Shown here one piece after another: positions 18,292 to 30,622 of a stretch of 64,000 nt of DNA. Each line of letters opens with the position of its first letter. Positions within the stretch are counted from its first letter, which is position 1. A program made the position numbers and the translations under genes. Below the pieces are notes generated by a model. The model was given only the letters and a program-made list of their open reading frames with translations, had not been told where the DNA came from and ran no database searches. The DNA comes from Mycobacteriales bacterium (lineage in GTDB: Bacteria > Actinomycetota > Actinomycetes > DATLTS01): NCBI GenBank assembly GCA_035533475.1, contig DATLTS010000041.1, positions 251,070 to 315,069 on the forward strand. The letters run 5' to 3'.

Positions 18292-18674
18292 GACAAAGAC
18301 TCCTGGCGAGTGGCGCTCGGGGCATGGGAAACACCGCCCGGAACGGACGGCTGCTCCTACGGTACGGCGCGGCCCCCAGCCGGGTCAATCCCGGGTACCC
18401 GTCCGACCGGTGGCTGGACCGCGGGTCAACAGCGACACGCCGCGTGGACAGAATCGGATGTGGAGAACTCCTTGAAGGGATGGGCGGCGGACTGTTAGCG
18501 TCGGCTCGCCGGTCTTCCCCCGCGCTCGTCATCGCCCTCAGCGCGCTGCTGCCCACCGTCGGTGGGCACCGCACCGGCAGATCCACCGTCCGCGGTCGTC
18601 GCCATGCACAGGCTGTGGACGATGGTGTGGACGATGGTGTGCGCGGCAACCGTCGTGCGGTGAGGGGACTGAGC
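18292..18674. promoter_or_regulatory. rpmH-dnaA divergent spacer with two DnaA-box-like sites
   Basis: 383 bp with no gene. It must hold the divergent rpmH and dnaA promoters. Two identical TGTGGACGA nonamers (18614-18622 and 18626-18634), one mismatch from the actinobacterial DnaA box TGTGGACAA, repeat with a 12-bp period about 40 bp before the dnaA start. Likely autoregulatory sites (inference). Confidence 0.65.
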
Positions 18675-20105
18675 GTGCCAACAGACACCGAAGTGCCGGT
18701 CGACCTGGTCGAGGTCTGGACCCGAGCCCTGGCCGGTCTCTCCGACGAGACGTTGCCGCCCCAACAGCGCGCCTGGATGCGCCTGACCCAGCCGCTGGCG
18801 CTCGTTCAAGACACGGCACTGCTTGCGACGCCGAACGAGTTCACTCGGACCCTCCTCGAGTCACGGCTGCGTCCGATGATCGTCGAGGCGCTTTCGCGCG
18901 AGCTCGGTCGAGAGATCCGGGTCGCCGTCACCGTCGAGGCGCTGCCGGACCGCGCCGCGGAACTCGCTGAACCCGAGCCGGAACCGCCGGTCCGGGCCGC
19001 CCCGGAATCGGCACCGCCCCCGATCGCCGGAACGGGGCGCGACCCGGTGGCGGCGGGGCCGCCGGTTCCCACCCGGCTCAACCCCCGCTACCTGTTCGAG
19101 ACCTTCGTGATCGGCTCGAGCAACCGGTTCGCCCACGCCGCCGCGGTCGCCGTGGCCGAGGCGCCGGCGAAGGCTTACAACCCGCTGTTCATCTACGGCG
19201 AGTCTGGACTCGGTAAGACACATCTACTGCACGCGATCGGTCACTACACGCACCATCTGTACGCCAACGCCCGGGTTCGCTACGTCAGCTCGGAAGAGTT
19301 CACCAACGACTTCATCAACTCGATCCGTGACGGCAAGGCCGACGGGTTTCGTCGCCGCTACCGCGACATCGACGTCCTACTCGTCGACGACATCCAATTC
19401 TTGGAGAACAAGGAGCAGACCCAGGAAGAGTTCTTCCACACCTTCAACACGCTGCACAACGCCAACAAGCAGATCGTCATCAGTTCGGACCGTCCGCCCA
19501 AGCAGCTGGTCACGCTCGAGGACCGGCTGCGTAACCGCTTCGAGTGGGGCCTGCTTACCGATATCCAGCCGCCGGAGCTGGAGACCCGGATCGCGATCCT
19601 GCGCAAGAAGGCAGCGCAGGAGGGGCTCTCAGCTCCGCCCGAAGTCCTCGAGTTCATCGCCGGAAAGATCGCGAGCAACATCCGCGAGTTGGAGGGCGCG
19701 CTGATCAGGGTTACGGCCTTCGCCAGCCTCAACCGGCAGAGCGTCGACCTCGGCCTGGCCGAGGTGGTCCTCAAGGACCTCATCACCGACCGGATCGGGC
19801 CGGAGATCACCGCAAGCACGATCATGGGAGCTACCGCCCAGTACTTCGGGGTGAGCCTGGAGGACCTGTGCGGCTCCTCCCGGAGCCGCGTGCTGGTCAC
19901 CGCCCGGCAAATCGCCATGTACCTGTGCCGCGAGCTCACCGACCTCTCACTACCGAAGATCGGGGCGACGTTCGGCGGCCGCGATCACACGACCGTTATC
20001 CACGCCGACCGCAAGATCCGAAAGTTGATGGCTGAGCGACGCGCGGTGTACAACCAGGTGACCGAGCTCACGAACCGGATCAAGTCCCAGGCCCGGCAGG
20101 GATGA
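18675..20105 (+). CDS. dnaA: Chromosomal replication initiator DnaA
   Basis: 476 aa. Domain I begins [14 protein letters not shown]; a Pro/Glu-rich domain II linker follows; domain III has Walker [16 protein letters not shown] (about 174-188) and Walker [13 protein letters not shown]; domain IV has the box-binding [18 protein letters not shown] start preceded by GAGGGG; longer upstream reading is unlike DnaA. Confidence 0.98.
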   Translation: MPTDTEVPVDLVEVWTRALAGLSDETLPPQQRAWMRLTQPLALVQDTALLATPNEFTRTLLESRLRPMIVEALSRELGREIRVAVTVEALPDRAAELAEPEPEPPVRAAPESAPPPIAGTGRDPVAAGPPVPTRLNPRYLFETFVIGSSNRFAHAAAVAVAEAPAKAYNPLFIYGESGLGKTHLLHAIGHYTHHLYANARVRYVSSEEFTNDFINSIRDGKADGFRRRYRDIDVLLVDDIQFLENKEQTQEEFFHTFNTLHNANKQIVISSDRPPKQLVTLEDRLRNRFEWGLLTDIQPPELETRIAILRKKAAQEGLSAPPEVLEFIAGKIASNIRELEGALIRVTAFASLNRQSVDLGLAEVVLKDLITDRIGPEITASTIMGATAQYFGVSLEDLCGSSRSRVLVTARQIAMYLCRELTDLSLPKIGATFGGRDHTTVIHADRKIRKLMAERRAVYNQVTELTNRIKSQARQG

Positions 20106-20408
20106 CCCGAGGCCTGATCATGCGTCCCCAGGCTGGGGATAAGTCTGTGGATAGCCGGTGGGGCTCGGTGCATTCCGCTGGAACAACCGAGGTTGCGCGT
20201 AGCCACGGCCGAATTCTCCACCTATGGTCCACATCCAGGGCCGCTGGGATTCAGGCTCCTGACCTGGGGATGTTCCGGTTATCCACAGTATGCGCGTCCC
20301 GATGACGACGGCCGTAGACCTCCTTTACTTAAATTCCATCCCCCACGTCGGGCCGGGTTCCGGCTGGGGACGATCCGCGACACATAACCAGAGGACGACG
20401 ACGACGCC
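20106..20408. other. oriC: Putative origin of replication (oriC)
   Basis: 303-bp dnaA-dnaN spacer, the usual actinobacterial oriC position. DnaA boxes: perfect TTATCCACA at 20279-20287; TGTGGATAG 20146-20154, TGGGGATAA 20134-20142 and TGGTCCACA 20225-20233 as weaker copies. The most AT-rich stretch, CCTTTACTTAAATTC (20322-20336), is a candidate unwinding element, 70 bp before dnaN. It is short compared with Streptomyces oriC, so further boxes flanking dnaA may contribute. Confidence 0.85.
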
Positions 20409-21527
20409 ATGAAGATCAGAGTCGACCGGGACGCCCTTTCCGACGCCGTCACCTGGGTATCTCGGACCTTGCCGCAGAAGCCGCAACTGCCGATGCTGTC
20501 CGGCGTCCGCTTGGACGTCGCGGGCCACGAGCTCACGCTGTCCGGGTTCGACTACGAGGTGTCGACCGAAGTCAAGGTGGAGGTGAGCGCCGCGGAGGGT
20601 GGCCAGCTGCTGGTCTCCGGTCGGCTTCTCGCCGAGATCGTCCGGAGCCTCCCCGGCCAGCCGGTGGAAATCGTTTCCGAGGGTCCGCGCACCGTTCTCA
20701 CCTGCGGCTCGACCCGGTTCACCCTGGCCACGATGCCGCTGGACGAATACCCAGCGCTCCCCGCGATGCCAGAGCAGAGCGGGACGGTCGGCAGTGACGC
20801 GTTCGCTGCGGCTGTCGGGTCGGTCGCGGTGGCCGCCGGCCGCGACGACACCCTGCCGGTCATGACCGGGATCCGGGTGGAGATCGAGGGTGACTCGTTG
20901 ACGCTGGCAGCCACCGACCGTTACCGGCTCGCGGTCCGTCAGCTGCGCTGGCAACCTGAGGATCCGCAGATCTCGACGGTGGCGCTGATCCCGGCCCGGA
21001 CCCTTGCCGAGGCGGCCAAGGCGTTGACCACCGGCGCCCACGTCTCCCTTGCCTTCGCGGCCGGGGGCGTAGGCGAGGGGATGGTCGGGCTCGCCGGCGC
21101 GGGACGCCGACTCACCAGCCGGCTGCTCGACGGGGAGTACCCCAAATACCGCTCCCTGTTACCAGCCGAGTCCCAGGCAACCGCACAACTCGAGACCTCG
21201 ACCCTCGTCGACGCGGTGAAGCGAGTTTCCCTCGTTGCGTCACGAAACTCTCCCATCCGGCTCAGTTTCGACTCCGAACAGGTCGTGCTCGAAGCCGGTG
21301 GCCTCGACGACGCTCAGGCGTCGGAGGCTATTCCGGTCACCTACGACGGTGAACCCATGACCATCGCCTTCAACCCCGGTTACCTCCTCGACGGCCTCGG
21401 CGTTCTCGACAGCGACGAGACCCGGATGTCGTTTACGACGCCGAGCAAGCCGACCTTGATCACCGGCAAGCCGGTCGGGGAGAGCGACTACCGGTACTTG
21501 CTGATGCCGGTCCGCCTGTCCGGCTGA
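20409..21527 (+). CDS. dnaN: DNA polymerase III beta subunit (sliding clamp)
   Basis: 372 aa, normal length. Begins [25 protein letters not shown] and ends [12 protein letters not shown]; the middle [11 protein letters not shown]-like motif ([15 protein letters not shown]) is intact. Ring clamp tethering the polymerase to DNA. Confidence 0.98.
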   Translation: MKIRVDRDALSDAVTWVSRTLPQKPQLPMLSGVRLDVAGHELTLSGFDYEVSTEVKVEVSAAEGGQLLVSGRLLAEIVRSLPGQPVEIVSEGPRTVLTCGSTRFTLATMPLDEYPALPAMPEQSGTVGSDAFAAAVGSVAVAAGRDDTLPVMTGIRVEIEGDSLTLAATDRYRLAVRQLRWQPEDPQISTVALIPARTLAEAAKALTTGAHVSLAFAAGGVGEGMVGLAGAGRRLTSRLLDGEYPKYRSLLPAESQATAQLETSTLVDAVKRVSLVASRNSPIRLSFDSEQVVLEAGGLDDAQASEAIPVTYDGEPMTIAFNPGYLLDGLGVLDSDETRMSFTTPSKPTLITGKPVGESDYRYLLMPVRLSG

Positions 21528-21540
21528 GCGCTGTTCCCGC

Positions 21541-22668
21541 GTGCACGTCAGCCGCCTCGCGGTCACCGACTTCCGGTCCTATCCGGCGGTGGATCTCGCC
21601 ATCCCCCCCGGCGTGAGCTCGTTCATCGGCCCGAACGGGCAGGGCAAGACGAACCTTCTCGAGGCCGTCGGATATATCGCGACCCTGAGCAGTCATCGGG
21701 TGGCCTCCGATGGGCCCCTGGTTCGGCTCGGGGCGGAGCGCGCCGTGCTCCGGACGGTAGTCGAGCGGGACGGCCGGTCGATTACCGCGGAGCTGGAGAT
21801 TAACCCGGGTCGCGCGAATCGAGCCCGGGTCGGTGGCGCGCCCCTTCCCCGGCCCCGGGAGCTCCTCGGCTTGTTGCGCACGGTGCTCTTCGCGCCCGAG
21901 GACCTGGCCCTCGCCAAGGGTGATCCAGCGGAGCGGCGGCGATTCCTAGACGACCTGCTGGTGGCTCGGGCCCCGCGCTACGCGGCGGTCCGGGCTGACT
22001 ATGACCGGGTCCTCAAGCAGCGCAACGCCCTACTGAAGTCCGCCGGCGTCACCCGGCACAGCAGCGGCGCCGACCTGCGCACGCTCGACGTCTGGGATGC
22101 GCACCTGACTACGGCTGGGGCGGCCCTACTCGCCGCCCGCATCGAACTGATCGAGGCATTACGCCCACTCCTCGACAAGAACTACGACACCGTCTCCCGC
22201 GGGGGCGGCCCGACCGGCATGGACTACCGCAGTTCGCTCGGCCCGGACGCCCCGCTCGTCCCGGACCGCGACCTGCTGGCGGCGGCATTCACCGCTGCGC
22301 TGAGCGAGCAGCGGTCGGCGGAGTTGGCCCGGGGGGTGAGTTTGGTGGGCCCGCATCGGGACGACCTGTGGCTGCGGATCGGCGAGCTCCCGGTCCGGGG
22401 CTACGCGAGCCACGGCGAGTGCTGGTCGCTGGCGCTCGCGCTGCGGTTGGCCGGATATGACCTGCTCCGGGCGGACGGTGGCGAGCCGGTCCTTCTCCTC
22501 GACGACGTTTTCGCTGAGCTGGACTCCGAGCGACGGGAGCGCCTGGCCGAGCTCGTCGGGCCGGCCGAGCAGGTTCTCATCACCGCCGCGGTTCCGGACG
22601 ATGTGCCGGCGGCGCTGGCCGGGGCACGGTTCGACGTGGCCGGTTCGGAGGTGCGGCGTGTCTGCTGA
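21541..22668 (+). CDS. recF: DNA replication/repair protein RecF
   Basis: 375 aa from GTG. N-terminal [19 protein letters not shown], Walker [22 protein letters not shown]-type signature region and Walker [12 protein letters not shown]. Thirteen bp after dnaN, with no gnd gene between them (unlike Mycobacterium). Loads RecA at gaps. Confidence 0.97.
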   Translation: MHVSRLAVTDFRSYPAVDLAIPPGVSSFIGPNGQGKTNLLEAVGYIATLSSHRVASDGPLVRLGAERAVLRTVVERDGRSITAELEINPGRANRARVGGAPLPRPRELLGLLRTVLFAPEDLALAKGDPAERRRFLDDLLVARAPRYAAVRADYDRVLKQRNALLKSAGVTRHSSGADLRTLDVWDAHLTTAGAALLAARIELIEALRPLLDKNYDTVSRGGGPTGMDYRSSLGPDAPLVPDRDLLAAAFTAALSEQRSAELARGVSLVGPHRDDLWLRIGELPVRGYASHGECWSLALALRLAGYDLLRADGGEPVLLLDDVFAELDSERRERLAELVGPAEQVLITAAVPDDVPAALAGARFDVAGSEVRRVC

Positions 22669-23179
22669 ACGGCCGGATGAGCCGTCCGGTACCGAAGCCG
22701 GCCCGGATGTCGCCCGCGAGGCGTTGGCCCGTGCCCGGGCCGCGGCCCGTGGCCGTCGCCCGCCCGCCCGGTCCCGACGCGCCGACGGGCCCCCGCCCCC
22801 GACCGGACCGGGGGTGGATCCGCGGGACCCGCAGCCGCTCGGGATGGCGGTTCGTCAACTCGTCAACGACCGCAGTTGGGATGCGACCGTGGCCTCGGCG
22901 ACCGTGCTCGGCCGGTGGACCGAGATCGTCGGCGAGGAGCTGGCCGCACACTGCCAACCGGAGTCCCTCGCGGACGGTCGACTCGTCCTCGTCGCCGAAT
23001 CCACGGCCTGGGCGACCCAGGTCCGGTTGCTGGCCCGTTCGGTCCTCGCCCGGATCGCGGCCGCGGTGGGGGACGGCGTGGTCGGGAGCATGCAGGTGCA
23101 CGGCCCGACCGCGCCCGACTGGCGGCACGGACCTCGCCGGGTGGGCGGCGGCCGCGGGCCGCGGGACACCTACGGGTGA
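22658..23179 (+). CDS. dciA: DciA-family (DUF721) replicative helicase loader
   Basis: 173 aa from a GTG overlapping recF by 11 bp. Basic disordered N-terminus, then the DUF721 core [21 protein letters not shown] and [19 protein letters not shown]. DciA proteins recruit DnaB in bacteria that lack DnaC; the recF-dciA-gyrB order is standard. Confidence 0.88.
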   Translation: MSAERPDEPSGTEAGPDVAREALARARAAARGRRPPARSRRADGPPPPTGPGVDPRDPQPLGMAVRQLVNDRSWDATVASATVLGRWTEIVGEELAAHCQPESLADGRLVLVAESTAWATQVRLLARSVLARIAAAVGDGVVGSMQVHGPTAPDWRHGPRRVGGGRGPRDTYG

Positions 23180-23315
23180 CCCAGGCGAGCGCCCTCAGGG
23201 GCGGCGGGGACCCAAACGTCCCGTGGGGGGACACCGACCCCACCGTGACGACGCGCTACCGGCATACACAGCCGTCGCCAATCGGCCATTTTGACGGTGG
23301 AGGACGATAGACTGA

Positions 23316-25385
<2,070 letters not shown>

Positions 25386-25413
25386 CCCACCGAACCGAGT
25401 CCGAGAGGTTCCC

Positions 25414-27894
25414 TTGACCGAGGTCACCACCCCACCGCCGTACGACCGGATCGAGCCGGTCGACCTCCAGGTAGAGATGCAGCGCAGCTACATCGACTAT
25501 GCGATGTCGGTCATCGTCGGACGCGCATTGCCGGAGGTGCGCGACGGGCTCAAGCCGGTGCACCGCAGGGTGCTCTACGCCATGTTCGACGGGGGCTACC
25601 GCCCGGACCGCGGCTACTCGAAGTGCGCCCGGGTCGTCGGCGAGGTCATGGGGGCCTACCACCCGCACGGTGATACCGCGATCTACGACACGCTCGTCCG
25701 CCTGGCCCAGCCCTGGTCGCTGCGGATGCCGCTCGTCGACGGGCAGGGCAACTTCGGCTCGCCGGGCAACGACCCGCCGGCCGCTTACCGGTACACAGAG
25801 TGCCGGCTTCAGCTACTCGCCATGGAGATGCTCCGCGACATCGACCAGGACACCGTCGATTTCGTCGCCAACTACGACGGGCGCTCCCAGGAGCCGCTTG
25901 TTCTGCCGAGCCGCTTCCCCAACCTGCTGGTCAACGGGGCCGCCGGGATCGCGGTCGGAATGGCGACCAACATACCGCCGCACAATCTGCGCGAGGTGTC
26001 CTCCGGGGTGCAGTGGTACCTCGAGCATCCGACCGCACCGGACGACGAGCTGCTCACCGCGCTGCTCGAACGGGTCAAGGGACCGGACTTCCCGACGGGG
26101 GCCCTTATCGTTGGCCGCGACGGCATCGAGGATGCCTACCGGACCGGCCGTGGCAGCATCCGGATGCGAGCTGTGGTCGAGGTCGAGGAGGACCCCCGCG
26201 GGCGGCAGACCCTCGTCGTCACCGAGCTTCCCTACCAGGTGAATCCGGACAACCTCGCGGAAAAGATCGCGGATCTGGTTCGCGAAGGCCGGGTGGGGGG
26301 GATTTCCGACGTTAGAGACGAATCAAGCGCCCGGCTCGGTCAACGGCTCGTCATCGTCCTCAAACGGGATGCGGTCGCAAAGGTCGTTCTGAACAACCTC
26401 TACAAGCACACCCAGCTTCAGGACACCTTCGGCGTCAACATGCTCGCCCTGGTCGACGGGGTTCCACGCACGCTGACCATCGCCGAAATGGTCCGGCACT
26501 ACGTGACCCACCAGGTCGAGGTCATCGTCCGTCGGACCAGGTACCAGCTGCGTAAGGCCGAGGAGCGGGCGCACATTCTGCGCGGGTACCTCAAGGCCCT
26601 CGATGCGCTCGACGAGGTGATCGCGCTGATCCGGCGCAGCGACACGGTCGAGGACGCGCGCACTGGACTGATCGGGCTGCTCGACATCGACGAGGTCCAG
26701 GCCAACGCGATCCTCGACATGCAGCTGCGTCGGCTCGCAGCGCTGGAACGCCAGAAGATCATCGACGAGTTCGCCGAACTGACCGCCCGGATTGCCGAAC
26801 TCGAGTCCATCCTCGCCAGCGAAGAGCGTCAACGGAGCATCGTCTCGACCGAGCTAGCCGAGATCGTGGAGCGACACGGCGACGATCGACGGAGCCGAAT
26901 CATCGCCTACGAGGGCGACATGTCCATGGAGGACCTGATCGCCGACGAGGAGGTGGTCGTCACAATCAGTCGCACCGGCTACGCAAAACGGACGAAAAGC
27001 GACCTCTACCGCTCGCAGCGGCGGGGCGGTAAGGGCGTGCAAGGAGCCACCCTCAAGCAGGACGACATTGTCGAGCACTTCTTCGTCACCACGACGCATC
27101 ACTGGATCCTGTTCTTCACGAACAAGGGCCGGGTGTACCGGGCCAAGGCGCACGAGCTGCCGGAGACGAGCCGCGTGGCCCGCGGCCAGCACGTCGCCAA
27201 CCTGCTCGCCTTCCAGCCGGACGAGCGCATCGCGTCGGTCATCGACATCACCGACTACCGGGTGGCGCCGTACCTCGTTCTGGCGACGAAACGGGGACTG
27301 GTGAAGAAAACCCCGCTCCTCGAGTTCGACTCGAACCGCACCGGCGGTGTGATTGCCATCAATCTGCGCGACGATGACGAACTCATCTCCGCAGCGCTGC
27401 TCGGGCCGGCCGATGATCTTCTGCTGATCAGCCGGCAGGCCCAGGCGATCCGGTTCCACGCGACCGATGAGGCGCTGCGCCCGATGGGGCGGGCCACCAG
27501 CGGCGTCATCGGAATGCGTTTCGGTGGCGCCGATGAGTTGCTCGCCATGGAGGTGGTGCGCGCCGACGCCGACGTGCTCGTCGCCACCGACGGCGGATAT
27601 GCGAAGCGGACGAAGGTGGAGGGCTACCCGCTGCAGGGCCGGGGGGGCAAGGGGGTGTTGACGGCGAAGATCGTCAGCAAGCGTGGGCAGCTGGTCGGGG
27701 CGCTGATCGTCCGCCCCGAGGAGGAGATCTACGCGATCACCTCGAACGGCGGGGTGATTCGCACCCCGGTGCGAGAAGTCCGCCGGGCCCAGCGTCAAAC
27801 GATGGGGGTCCGTTTGATCAACCTGGCCGGGGGTGACACCGTCGTGGCCATTGCACGCAACGCCGAGCCCGACCAGGAGAACGGAACCAGCTGA
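25414..27894 (+). CDS. gyrA: DNA gyrase subunit A
   Basis: 826 aa from TTG with GAGAGG five bases upstream. Active-site Tyr lies in [10 protein letters not shown]; the quinolone-determining region reads [17 protein letters not shown], with Thr at the position of E. coli Ser83. The C-terminal beta-pinwheel has the GyrA box QRRGGKG. Follows gyrB by 28 bp. Confidence 0.97.
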   Translation: MTEVTTPPPYDRIEPVDLQVEMQRSYIDYAMSVIVGRALPEVRDGLKPVHRRVLYAMFDGGYRPDRGYSKCARVVGEVMGAYHPHGDTAIYDTLVRLAQPWSLRMPLVDGQGNFGSPGNDPPAAYRYTECRLQLLAMEMLRDIDQDTVDFVANYDGRSQEPLVLPSRFPNLLVNGAAGIAVGMATNIPPHNLREVSSGVQWYLEHPTAPDDELLTALLERVKGPDFPTGALIVGRDGIEDAYRTGRGSIRMRAVVEVEEDPRGRQTLVVTELPYQVNPDNLAEKIADLVREGRVGGISDVRDESSARLGQRLVIVLKRDAVAKVVLNNLYKHTQLQDTFGVNMLALVDGVPRTLTIAEMVRHYVTHQVEVIVRRTRYQLRKAEERAHILRGYLKALDALDEVIALIRRSDTVEDARTGLIGLLDIDEVQANAILDMQLRRLAALERQKIIDEFAELTARIAELESILASEERQRSIVSTELAEIVERHGDDRRSRIIAYEGDMSMEDLIADEEVVVTISRTGYAKRTKSDLYRSQRRGGKGVQGATLKQDDIVEHFFVTTTHHWILFFTNKGRVYRAKAHELPETSRVARGQHVANLLAFQPDERIASVIDITDYRVAPYLVLATKRGLVKKTPLLEFDSNRTGGVIAINLRDDDELISAALLGPADDLLLISRQAQAIRFHATDEALRPMGRATSGVIGMRFGGADELLAMEVVRADADVLVATDGGYAKRTKVEGYPLQGRGGKGVLTAKIVSKRGQLVGALIVRPEEEIYAITSNGGVIRTPVREVRRAQRQTMGVRLINLAGGDTVVAIARNAEPDQENGTS

Positions 27895-27895
27895 C

Positions 27896-28582
27896 GTGAC
27901 CGACGAGTGGACCCGCCGGGCCGCCGCGGGGGTGGGCCAGCCCGGGGGGCGCGCCGCTGACCCGCCTGGCGCGGATCAGCCGGTAGCTGGGTCGCCGGAT
28001 GGCGAGCGCCGGGCCGACGAGGTTCACCTCGGTGCGGGGGAGGCGCCCGAAGCGCGGCCGCGCGACGGCGGAACCGGCGAGCGAGGGCCGGACGTGTCGC
28101 CCGGCGCCAGGCCTTTCCAGAGCGGGCAGCCGAGGCGCGGTCCCTCGGCGACGGCCCGCCGCCCGCCGGGTTCTCCACCGCGCGGTACGGCCGTCATCAC
28201 CCCGGCTCCGGGCACCGCGCGCCGACCCACTCGACGGGCCCGTCTGGTGCTCAAGCGGATCGACCCCTGGTCGATCCTCAGGCTGACCTTCGTCTACTCG
28301 CTCGCCCTCTACCTGATCATCCTGGTGGCGGTCTCGGCTCTCTACGCGCTCCTCGCCGCGATGGGCGTCTTCCACTCGCTGGACACCTTCTTTCACGACG
28401 TCGGCTCCACCTCGTCGGCGAGCTCCTACTTCGGATTCGGCCGCGTCTTCCTGGTGGCCCTGGTGATCGGCGCGGTCAACGTGGTGCTCCTAACCGCGCT
28501 CGTCACGCTTGGTGCCTTCCTGTACAACCTGTGTGTCGACCTGGTGGGCGGTGTCGAGCTGACGTTGACCGAAGCCGAGTGA
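27896..28582 (+). CDS. DUF3566 transmembrane protein
   Basis: 228 aa from GTG. A long disordered Pro/Gly/Arg-rich N-terminus (about 120 residues) leads to RLVLKRIDPWSILRLTFVYSLAL, the DUF3566 signature, with two membrane helices and FLYNLCVDLVGGVELTLTE. The family sits next to gyrA in most actinobacteria; function is not established. Confidence 0.88.
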   Translation: MTDEWTRRAAAGVGQPGGRAADPPGADQPVAGSPDGERRADEVHLGAGEAPEARPRDGGTGERGPDVSPGARPFQSGQPRRGPSATARRPPGSPPRGTAVITPAPGTARRPTRRARLVLKRIDPWSILRLTFVYSLALYLIILVAVSALYALLAAMGVFHSLDTFFHDVGSTSSASSYFGFGRVFLVALVIGAVNVVLLTALVTLGAFLYNLCVDLVGGVELTLTEAE

Positions 28583-28648
28583 TCCGCTCCGCCGCGTGGG
28601 GTAACCTGCTGCGGCCCGGTCGGTCGTCGCCGGCCAGGCCGAGCGCTG

Positions 28649-28722
28649 GGGCCTGTAGCTCAGTCGGTTAGAGCGCATCCCTGATAAGGATGAGGCCGGA
28701 GGTTCAAGTCCTCCCAGGCCCA
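28649..28722 (+). tRNA. tRNA-Ile (GAT anticodon)
   Basis: 74-nt cloverleaf; acceptor GGGCCTG pairs with CAGGCCC; D-arm TAGCTCAGTCGGTTAGAGC; anticodon GAT at 28683-28685; T-loop GTTCAAGTC. CCA is not encoded. Confidence 0.97.
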
Positions 28723-28748
28723 CGGTTGTCGACCGGGAAGGTTCGCGG

Positions 28749-28868
28749 ATGAAGAAGGCCGTGCTGGTTGTGCTCGCGGTGCTGGCTGGCCTGAGCGCCG
28801 TCCGGCGCTGGCGCGGCGATCGGGCCGAGGCCGATCTCTGGCACGAGGTGACCACCGGCGGTCATTGA
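28749..28868 (+). CDS. DLW-39 family small protein
   Basis: 39 aa: starts MKKAVLVVLAVLAGLSAVRR, has EADLWHEVT near the end, matching the family named for its DLW motif and 39-residue length. A single hydrophobic helix suggests a membrane peptide. Lies between tRNA-Ile and tRNA-Ala, its usual place. Confidence 0.92.
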   Translation: MKKAVLVVLAVLAGLSAVRRWRGDRAEADLWHEVTTGGH

Positions 28869-28892
28869 TCCGGCCGGCGCCGCCGAGCCGTC

Positions 28893-28966
28893 GGGGACGT
28901 AGCTCAATTTGGCAGAGCACCGCCTTTGCAAGGCGGGGGTTAGGGGTTCAAGTCCCCTCGTCTCCA
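28893..28966 (+). tRNA. tRNA-Ala (TGC anticodon)
   Basis: 74-nt cloverleaf; acceptor GGGGACG pairs with CGTCTCC (one G-T pair); anticodon stem CCGCC/GGCGG around TTTGCAA; anticodon TGC at 28927-28929; T-loop GTTCAAGTC. The 166 bp after it hold no gene. Confidence 0.97.
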
Positions 28967-29132
28967 CGTGATCGTTTGACGTTCGGGGGCGGTATAACCG
29001 CAGGTCAGGGGCGGTTTTGTGGGAGGCCCGAGGTTATTACCTAGTCTAGCCCAAGGGGTCGAGGCCATTCGAGCTGTTCAGCGGACCGGTGATCACGTAA
29101 CGCCGCGCGGCGACTTTTCAGGTCGAAGTAAT

Positions 29133-29885
29133 TTAGGACGCCTGGATTGTCACGTAGCCTAGCCGCGTAGTGACCAGTTGCGTGATCTGCTGACCGCAAC
29201 TATTGGTACCCGTTTCTAGTGCGCTGAAGTAAACCTCGTACGTGCCCGCCGGAATCGCGGTTCCGTCATCGCCGTTATCGCCTAGGTGCGCTGTGAGAGT
29301 TCTGCCATCAGTCATGGCCGGACCGAAGCTTTCAACGTGCCAGGTTGCCGTACTGGTCCAGGGCACCGGCCCCTGACTCGAACCTGATTGCGGCGAAGGA
29401 GGCGGGGCGTAGACGCTGGCATGCGACCGCATCACCATCACGCGAACTTTTGCCAGAGACACCCCAGACGCGGTAGCCAAGTGAGCGGGTAACGCCGTCG
29501 GCGAACTTCCACGCACGCGATCAATGACCCCTGCGTCCGAGTCGGCATTGAAACCAGCAACCGGGGCCGGAAGGTTGCACGCGGGAAGCCAGCTGTTCGT
29601 CACCGCCGACGACGAGCTGAGCGGGGCTCCAGCTCCGGCTCGGCTATGGGTCGCGGCAACTCGATTCGTAAAGGACGGACCACTCGACGATCTCAAGCTC
29701 AAGCCATATGCCGATACCAGTCCGAGCAGCGTCAACAACGCGACGCCGCCGGCGAGCGCTCCGCCACGACGCAACCGAACTCGATGGCGAACACGGTCTA
29801 ACGCTGCGTCAGGACCAGCCGCTTCGGGCGCGAGACGGAATAGGGCATCGCGCAACTTGGCGAACTCATCGGCCTGGTCACTCAC
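29133..29885 (-). CDS. Membrane protein, probable partner (anti-sigma-like) of the adjacent sigma-like gene
   Basis: 250 aa from a GTG with AGGAGG six bases upstream. A short cytoplasmic part (ADEFAKLRDALFRLAPEAAG, DRVRHRVRLRRG), one membrane helix (GALAGGVALLTLLGLVSAYGL), then a roughly 170-residue outer domain with three cysteines. Overlaps the sigma-like gene by 4 bp (GTGA), so coupled. Topology fits an anti-sigma factor, but no zinc motif is present; assignment is inference. Confidence 0.65.
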   Translation of the reverse strand: MSDQADEFAKLRDALFRLAPEAAGPDAALDRVRHRVRLRRGGALAGGVALLTLLGLVSAYGLSLRSSSGPSFTNRVAATHSRAGAGAPLSSSSAVTNSWLPACNLPAPVAGFNADSDAGVIDRVRGSSPTALPAHLATASGVSLAKVRVMVMRSHASVYAPPPSPQSGSSQGPVPWTSTATWHVESFGPAMTDGRTLTAHLGDNGDDGTAIPAGTYEVYFSALETGTNSCGQQITQLVTTRLGYVTIQAS

Positions 29886-30364
29886 GATCGTCCTCCTGTG
29901 TTTGCGCTGGTTCGAGCGGCAACTCGTAAGGTCCGGAGCGCGTCGGAAAGCTGGCTCTTCACGGTCCCTTCGGAGCACCGCATTCGAGCTGCAACCTCGC
30001 GCACTGAGAGGTCACCGCACACATGGAGAACCACGACCGCGCGCTGCTTCGCGCCAAGTCTGGCAAGCCAGCGACCAACCTGATCCCGGTCATCGACCTG
30101 ACCGGCTGCGTCGGGCGATGCGAATTCCGGTCCAGCTGACCCGGGCCCTCTACGCCAGACGGATTTCTGTGACCGCGCATGGATGTGGCTCATAACCGTG
30201 ACCGTATAGGCGTGGGGATTGCCCGCCGCGATCTCGCGGCCCCAGCGACGCCAGACTTGCAGAAGGGCCGACTGCACACGTGGCCTGGGTTCGTCGATCT
30301 TGTTGCTGGCAGCGCACGAGCACCGCAGTTCTGATCGCAGCCGGGTCTGATATCGTGCTATCAT
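29882..30364 (-). CDS. ECF/SigE-family sigma-like protein with degenerate region 2
   Basis: 160 aa from ATG. Recognisable from VQSALLQVWRRWGR (end of region 2) and a good region 4 (LGAKQRAVVVLHVCGDLSVREVAARMRCSEGTVKSQLSDAL). The first 28 residues, where region 2.1 and the AEDLVQ motif belong, do not match. Either the 5' end has been replaced or frameshifts have destroyed it. Its start codon overlaps the promoter of the divergent fitA-like gene. Confidence 0.7.
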   Translation of the reverse strand: MIARYQTRLRSELRCSCAASNKIDEPRPRVQSALLQVWRRWGREIAAGNPHAYTVTVMSHIHARSQKSVWRRGPGSAGPEFASPDAAGQVDDRDQVGRWLARLGAKQRAVVVLHVCGDLSVREVAARMRCSEGTVKSQLSDALRTLRVAARTSANTGGRS

Positions 30365-30373
30365 TCTGTCGTG
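30357..30373 (+). promoter_or_regulatory. Probable leaderless promoter of the fitAB-like operon
   Basis: TATCAT at 30358-30363 is a fair -10 hexamer seven bases before the GTG start at 30371, and no ribosome site is present. This is the layout of a leaderless actinobacterial transcript. Confidence 0.5.
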
Positions 30374-30622
30374 GCGCAGATCCTCGTCCGGCAACTCGAT
30401 GACGACGTCAAAGCGGCACTGCAGAATCGTGCTCGGGCGCATGGCCGCTCTACGGAGGAGGAGGTGCGCGAGATCCTCCGCGACGCCGTCCGTACCGACC
30501 ACACGGCGTCGGCCCCGCTCGGTTCGACGATTGCGGACCGGTTCCGTGGCCTCGGCCTGGCCGGCGGCATTGCCGAGTTGCGCGGCCACCCGGCCCGCGC
30601 CGCCGACCTCGCCGAGCTGTGA
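30371..30622 (+). CDS. FitA/VapB-like antitoxin (ribbon-helix-helix)
   Basis: 83 aa. N-terminal MAQILVRQLDDDVKAALQNRARAHGRSTEEEVREILRDAV is the FitA-like ribbon-helix-helix domain; the C-terminal tail binds toxin. Overlaps the toxin start by 4 bp. Expected to bind its own promoter with the toxin. Confidence 0.88.
   Translation: MAQILVRQLDDDVKAALQNRARAHGRSTEEEVREILRDAVRTDHTASAPLGSTIADRFRGLGLAGGIAELRGHPARAADLAEL

Noticed and set aside
23291-23313. TTGACG and TAGACT upstream of gyrB as a promoter
   Set aside because: The spacing is 11 bp, too short for a normal sigma-70 promoter.
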